Below are positions 14,568 through 18,264 of a DNA stretch of 18,264 bases, piece after piece. Under the pieces are notes generated by a model. That model was not told the DNA's origin. It ran no database searches and was given only the letters and a program-made list of their open reading frames with translations. Made by a program: the position numbers and the translations under genes. Every line of letters begins with the position of its first letter. Position 1 is the first letter of the stretch. The stretch covers positions 1 through 18,264 of the forward strand of contig JALUMZ010000334.1 of NCBI GenBank assembly GCA_027055635.1, given 5' to 3'. Origin of the DNA: Campylobacteraceae bacterium. GTDB taxonomy: Bacteria; Campylobacterota; Campylobacteria; Campylobacterales; Sulfurospirillaceae.

Positions 14568-14708
14568 AAATTTTAACTATAGAGTTGAATTTTAGTGGAG
14601 TGTGAATCAGTAAGAATTCATATTCTAAACAATATAACTGTTAAATAAAACAGTGAAATTTTATTAAATTTATCAAACAGGTGCTACTCCTTTGGAATGT
14701 AGGTAGCA
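14568..14708 (+). promoter_or_regulatory. Structured rpsL-rpsG intercistronic region, candidate S7 operator
   Basis: The 179-base gap 14564-14742 has no gene. It contains: AACT-ATAG-AGTT with flanking AAATT/AATTT (14568-14592); a degenerate leader element, in which AATTTTAGTGGAGTGTGAAT (14588-14607) matches element C at 17 of 20 positions and is followed by AGAAT-TCAT-ATTCT; ACTGTT/AACAGT at 14637-14654; and TGCTAC/GTAGCA at 14682-14708, which competes with an alternative CTAC-TCC/GGA-GTAG pairing. In E. coli, S7 represses the str operon by binding the rpsL-rpsG intercistronic RNA, so this region is the natural candidate. The rpsG site GAAGGA (14731-14736) is just downstream. Confidence 0.4.
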
Positions 14709-14742
14709 TTTGAGTAAAATTTAAAAATTTGAAGGAAACAAA

Positions 14743-15213
14743 ATGAGAAGAAGAAGAGCCCAAGTAAGGGAAATACTCCCTGATCCAGTTTACAACAGCA
14801 AAATAATCACAAAATTTATAAATGCACTTATGCTAGATGGCAAAAAAAGTGTTGCTGCAAAAGTTTTCTATGGTGCACTTGCACTTGCTGAAAAGAGAAG
14901 CGATGAGATGAAAGGTATAGAGATTTTTAATGCTGCTATTGAAAATGTAAAACCTGTCATGGAAGTAAAAAGCAGAAGAGTAGGTGGAGCAACATACCAA
15001 GTGCCTATAGAAGTAAGACCTGTTAGACAACAAGCTCTTGCTCTTAGATGGTTGGTTTCATATGCTAGAAAAAGAAGCGAAAGAACTATGGTTGAAAGAC
15101 TAGCAAATGAGCTTTTGGATGCTGCAAACTCAAGAGGCGCTACATTTAAAAAGAAAGAAGATACTTATAAAATGGCTGAAGCAAATAAAGCTTTCGCTCA
15201 CTACCGCTGGTAG
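14743..15213 (+). CDS. rpsG: 30S ribosomal protein S7
   Basis: S7 nucleates assembly of the 30S head and contacts the E-site tRNA. The 156-residue product starts with the arginine-rich MRRRRAQVREILPDP and carries the beta-hairpin sequence GGATYQVPIEVRP at about 82-94. The length matches the family (155-178). GAAGGA at 14731-14736 supports the ATG. fusA starts 12 bases after its stop, close enough for translational coupling. Confidence 0.98.
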   Translation: MRRRRAQVREILPDPVYNSKIITKFINALMLDGKKSVAAKVFYGALALAEKRSDEMKGIEIFNAAIENVKPVMEVKSRRVGGATYQVPIEVRPVRQQALALRWLVSYARKRSERTMVERLANELLDAANSRGATFKKKEDTYKMAEANKAFAHYRW

Positions 15214-15225
15214 AAAGGAACTATT

Positions 15226-17304
15226 ATGGCAAGAAAACATCCTATTAATATGGTTAGAAATATCGGAATTGCTGCGCACATTGATGCTGGTAAAACTACT
15301 ACAACTGAGAGAATTCTTTTCTATACAGGAATTTCACATAAAATTGGTGAAGTTCATGACGGTGCAGCTACAATGGACTGGATGGAGCAAGAAAAAGAGA
15401 GAGGTATCACTATAACAAGTGCCGCGACTACATGTGAATGGAATAATCATCAGATAAATATCATAGACACTCCGGGTCATGTTGATTTTACTATTGAAGT
15501 TGAAAGAAGTATGAGAGTGCTTGATGGTGCTGTTGCTGTTTTTTGTGCAGTTGGAGGAGTTCAGCCACAAAGTGAAACTGTATGGAGACAAGCAAATAGA
15601 TATAGAGTTCCAAGAATGGTTTTTGTAAATAAAATGGATAGAGTTGGAGCTGATTTTTATGAAGTTGAGAGACAGATTAAAGAAAGATTAAAATCAAATC
15701 CAGTGCCGATCCAGATACCAATTGGTGCTGAAGATGACTTTAAAGGTATAGTTGATTTAGTGCAAATGAAGGCTCTTGTTTGGGAAGATGAAGCAGCTAT
15801 GGGATCACATTATGAACTTGTTGATATTCCTGCTGACTTACAAGAAAAAGCGCAGAGTTATAGAGAGCACATGATAGAGGCGATCTCTGAAACAAGTGAT
15901 GAGTTACTCGAAAAATACTTGGGTGGCGAAGAGTTAAACGAAGAAGAGATAAAAGCTGGATTAAAAGCTGGATGCTTGGATATGACCTTGGTTCCTATGC
16001 TTTGTGGAACTGCATTTAAAAATAAAGGTGTTCAGCCACTACTTGACGCCGTTGTTGATTATATGCCGGCACCTACTGAAGTTGAAGCTATAAAAGGCGA
16101 ATATGAAGATGGTAGTGAAACTGTTGTAGAATCAACAGATGACGGTGAATTTGCTGCACTCGCATTTAAGATTATGACTGACCCATTTGTTGGACAACTA
16201 ACATTTGTTAGAGTTTATCGTGGCACACTAGAGAGTGGAAGTTATACTTATAACACTACAAAAGATAAAAAAGAGAGAGTCGGAAGACTCCTTAAGATGC
16301 ACTCAAATAAAAGAGAAGAGATTAAGCAACTATTTGCTGGTGAGATAGGTGCAGTTGTTGGATTGAAAGATACTCTAACAGGTGACACGCTAGCTGGCGA
16401 AAAGGATAGAGTAATCTTGGAAAAGATGGATTTTCCAGATCCAGTTATTAGCGTTGCGGTTGAACCAAAAACAAAAGCGGATCAAGAAAAAATGGGTATA
16501 GCACTTCAAAAACTAGCTCAAGAAGATCCTAGCTTTAGAGTGGAAACTGATGAAGAGAGTGGACAAACTATTATTTCAGGTATGGGTGAGCTTCATCTCG
16601 AAATTTTGGTTGACAGAATGCTTAGAGAATTTAAAGTTGATGCCGAAGTCGGACAGCCTCAAGTTGCTTATAGAGAGACTATCAAAAAAGAGGTTACTCA
16701 AGAGCACAAATATGCAAAACAATCAGGTGGTCGTGGACAGTATGGACATGTATTTATCAAACTTACTCCTATGAAACCAGGTGAGGGTTATGAATTTGTA
16801 AACGACATCAAAGGTGGAGCAATTCCTAGAGAATTTATCCCTGCGGTTGATAAAGGTCTTAAAGAGGCTATGCAAGGCGGTGTTTTAGCAGGATATCCTG
16901 TTGAGGATGTTAAAGTTACTCTATATGATGGAAGTTACCATGATGTTGACTCATCTGAGATGGCATTTAAACTTGCTGCTTCAATGGCTTTTAAAGAGGG
17001 TGCTAGAAAAGCAGATGCGATTATACTAGAGCCTATGATGAAAGTTGAAGTTGAAACTCCAGAAGACTTCATGGGTGATGTTATCGGCGACTTAAACAGA
17101 AGAAGAGGACAGATAAACTCTATGGAGGACAGAAGCGGACACAAAATAGTAAATGCTTTTTGCCCACTCTCAGAGATGTTTGGCTACTCAACTGATTTAA
17201 GAAGTCAAACTCAAGGAAGAGCTTCATACTCTATGGAATTTGATCATTATGAAGAAGTTCCAAAAAATGTTGCAGAAGAGATTATCAAGAAAAGAAACGC
17301 TTAG
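15226..17304 (+). CDS. fusA: Elongation factor G
   Basis: EF-G is the GTPase that drives translocation and, with ribosome recycling factor, splits ribosomes. The 692 residues are typical. G1 AHIDAGKT is at 17-24, the GITIT switch I segment at 60-64, DTPGH at 81-85 and NKMD at 135-138. Domain IV includes GRGQYGHV and the tip sequence SYHDVDSSE around H572, which enters the decoding centre. AAAGGAA before the ATG and a 12-base gap tie it to rpsG. It closes the operon ahead of a strong terminator. Confidence 0.98.
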   Translation: MARKHPINMVRNIGIAAHIDAGKTTTTERILFYTGISHKIGEVHDGAATMDWMEQEKERGITITSAATTCEWNNHQINIIDTPGHVDFTIEVERSMRVLDGAVAVFCAVGGVQPQSETVWRQANRYRVPRMVFVNKMDRVGADFYEVERQIKERLKSNPVPIQIPIGAEDDFKGIVDLVQMKALVWEDEAAMGSHYELVDIPADLQEKAQSYREHMIEAISETSDELLEKYLGGEELNEEEIKAGLKAGCLDMTLVPMLCGTAFKNKGVQPLLDAVVDYMPAPTEVEAIKGEYEDGSETVVESTDDGEFAALAFKIMTDPFVGQLTFVRVYRGTLESGSYTYNTTKDKKERVGRLLKMHSNKREEIKQLFAGEIGAVVGLKDTLTGDTLAGEKDRVILEKMDFPDPVISVAVEPKTKADQEKMGIALQKLAQEDPSFRVETDEESGQTIISGMGELHLEILVDRMLREFKVDAEVGQPQVAYRETIKKEVTQEHKYAKQSGGRGQYGHVFIKLTPMKPGEGYEFVNDIKGGAIPREFIPAVDKGLKEAMQGGVLAGYPVEDVKVTLYDGSYHDVDSSEMAFKLAASMAFKEGARKADAIILEPMMKVEVETPEDFMGDVIGDLNRRRGQINSMEDRSGHKIVNAFCPLSEMFGYSTDLRSQTQGRASYSMEFDHYEEVPKNVAEEIIKKRNA

Positions 17305-17314
17305 TAAAAATAGT

Positions 17315-17354
17315 AAAAGCTGAGTATCCCACCCGGGATAGCTCAGCTTTTTTT
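17315..17354 (+). terminator. Strong intrinsic terminator after fusA
   Basis: A stem of 16 bp with one bulged G (17341) is formed by 17315-17330 and 17335-17351 around ACCC. Seven T residues at 17348-17354 overlap the stem base. It ends 9 bases before tRNA-Arg. The 3' arm CCCGGGATAGCTCAGCT resembles the 5' end of that tRNA (see findings). Confidence 0.9.
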
Positions 17355-17363
17355 ATATCTACC

Positions 17364-17440
17364 GTCCCGGTAGCTCAGCTGGATAGAGCACTTGATTCCT
17401 AATCAAGAGGTCATGAGTTCGAATCTCGTCCGGGACACCA
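17364..17440 (+). tRNA. tRNA-Arg(CCT)
   Basis: Acceptor GTCCCGG/CCGGGAC, discriminator A and encoded CCA are present. D arm is GCTC/GAGC, anticodon arm CTTGA/TCAAG, T arm ATGAG/CTCGT with one U-G. Loop TTCCTAA gives anticodon CCT, which reads AGG. AGG and AGA are the favoured arginine codons in this window. Only 9 bases separate it from the fusA terminator and no promoter fits there, so it may be made by read-through or from a promoter hidden in fusA. Confidence 0.95.
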
Positions 17441-17515
17441 CCCTTATAATACGACAACCTTAAAATTTTCCTCTTGAATATTATCACAAATTTTGCTAGA
17501 AATTAGATGGTTTAA

Positions 17516-17543
17516 TTGAGTTTGGTGTTATTTTGGCTATAAT
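17516..17543 (+). promoter_or_regulatory. Sigma-70 promoter for the last gene
   Basis: TTGAGT at 17516-17521 (4 of 6) and a perfect TATAAT at 17538-17543 stand 16 bases apart. The box sits in GGCTATAATTT, preceded by T-rich sequence, the usual Campylobacterota style. Transcription would begin near 17550. The stretch 17441-17515 after tRNA-Arg shows nothing else convincing. Confidence 0.6.
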
Positions 17544-17608
17544 TTACTTATATTTAAATTTTAATTGACTAACACATAAAGGTCATTTTTAGGAGAAAGC
17601 TTGTTTGC

Positions 17609-18264
17609 TTGTTACAGTATGGTATTTTTAGCTTTATGTATTTTTTATTTGCGGGAGATTATAATGCTACTTTAATAGATGCAAACCAGTCTGTATATAA
17701 AAATCTGTTGAAAACAATATCCAAAAAAAGAGTTGAAAATGATGAAGTTTTACTCCAAAAACTTATAAGTATCAATAATTATAAGATAGATCAGAGGAAA
17801 AATATAAAAACTCCACAAAATGAAACCGAATATGGTAATTTATTTAATTTATTTATGCAATATGCAATAAAAAAAGATATTTATGCAAGCAAGATTAAGC
17901 AAATTAATCAAAAAATCAAAACATTAAAAGAGGAGATTAGAAATACAAACAATAAAGACAACTCTTTTTTAACATTGATGCTTCAGGATGCTTTTTACAA
18001 TAAAACAAAAGCTTTATATATAAAACAAACAGACTTGATAGATAAAAAGATGAATTTTATAGCTCAAATCATCGAGAAGTCTATAAAAAATATAAAATTT
18101 GATAAAAAACTATTTATCAAAAATATAAAATATTACAAAAGCAATTCTGATAAAATAAAAAATGAGATAAGCAAACTTCAAATCCAAAGAGAGAGAATGG
18201 AGTTTCTTAACAATAAAAACAATAAAATTAAAAAGATAGATTTAGCAGTAAAAGAAAAAACTGA
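17609..18264 (+). CDS. Unrecognised secreted or membrane protein, N-terminal part (runs off window)
   Basis: A frame is open from 17573 to the window end without a stop, giving at least 218 residues from TTG at 17609. The N-terminus is hydrophobic (LLQYGIFSFMYFLFAG), like a signal peptide or first membrane span. The rest is rich in lysine, asparagine and isoleucine, with long predicted helices such as KIKQINQKIKTLKEEI and ISKLQIQRERMEF, suggesting coiled coil. The start is uncertain: AGGAGA at 17591-17596 precedes TTG at 17609 by 12 bases; ATG at 17636 has no ribosome-binding site and would shorten the signal segment; rarer codons upstream would add a basic RRK region. A periplasmic coiled-coil domain ahead of a channel (MscS-type) is one possibility but no channel domain is visible. 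Confidence 0.7.
   Translation, partial: MLQYGIFSFMYFLFAGDYNATLIDANQSVYKNLLKTISKKRVENDEVLLQKLISINNYKIDQRKNIKTPQNETEYGNLFNLFMQYAIKKDIYASKIKQINQKIKTLKEEIRNTNNKDNSFLTLMLQDAFYNKTKALYIKQTDLIDKKMNFIAQIIEKSIKNIKFDKKLFIKNIKYYKSNSDKIKNEISKLQIQRERMEFLNNKNNKIKKIDLAVKEKT

Noticed and set aside
17445..17450. TATAAT directly after tRNA-Arg
   Set aside because: No usable -35, and the proper promoter of the next gene at 17516-17543 is closer and better placed. Likely an AT-rich tRNA trailer.

Overview
This window is a translation and transcription gene block from a low-GC member of the Campylobacterota (Epsilonproteobacteria). It looks most like a free-living Sulfurimonas-type organism. The evidence is the gene order tRNA-Thr, tuf, rpmG, tRNA-Trp, secE, nusG, rplK, rplA, rplJ, rplL, rpoB, rpoC, rpsL, rpsG, fusA, together with AGA-rich arginine usage and protein sequences close to that lineage. 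rpoB and rpoC are separate genes, which argues against Helicobacter and Wolinella, where they are fused. The genus is inferred, not proven. All genes lie on the + strand.

Layout. 1-11 is the 3' end of a tRNA-Gly, followed by tRNA-Thr(GGT) and tuf; this matches the tail of the thrU-tyrU-glyT-thrT-tufB arrangement of E. coli. 1552-2550 holds rpmG (L33), tRNA-Trp(CCA), secE and nusG. 2763-5146 holds rplK, rplA, rplJ and rplL (L11, L1, L10, L7/L12). 5263-14047 holds rpoB and rpoC, ending in a hairpin terminator. 14192-17304 is a str-type operon of rpsL, rpsG and fusA without a tuf copy, closed by a strong intrinsic terminator at 17315-17354. tRNA-Arg(CCT) follows. A new transcription unit then starts from a good promoter near 17516-17543 and encodes the beginning of a secreted or membrane-anchored, lysine-rich, probably coiled-coil protein that runs off the window.

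The genes themselves are ordinary: full-length, with intact catalytic and binding motifs. The unusual content is in the gaps. A family of related short elements sits between genes in the operon, always in the sense orientation. Each has a block containing AGCTTTAGT plus GTGA or GTGAG, usually with a mini-hairpin before it and a second hairpin after it whose core is GC-TTT-GC or GC-TTC-GC and whose arms differ in sequence but stay complementary. Copies lie in nusG-rplK (two), rplJ-rplL (two), rpoB-rpoC (one) and, degenerate, rpsL-rpsG (one). Other strong hairpins follow tuf, nusG and rplL. The rplL-rpoB hairpin is where E. coli has its attenuator, the rplJ leader is where L10-L12 autoregulation would act, and the rpsL-rpsG gap is where S7 autoregulation would act.

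No mobile element, CRISPR array or defence system was seen. The best candidate for something undescribed is the intergenic RNA element family. A 41-codon open frame that fills the rpoB-rpoC gap, and a terminator that resembles the 5' part of the adjacent tRNA-Arg, are secondary candidates.
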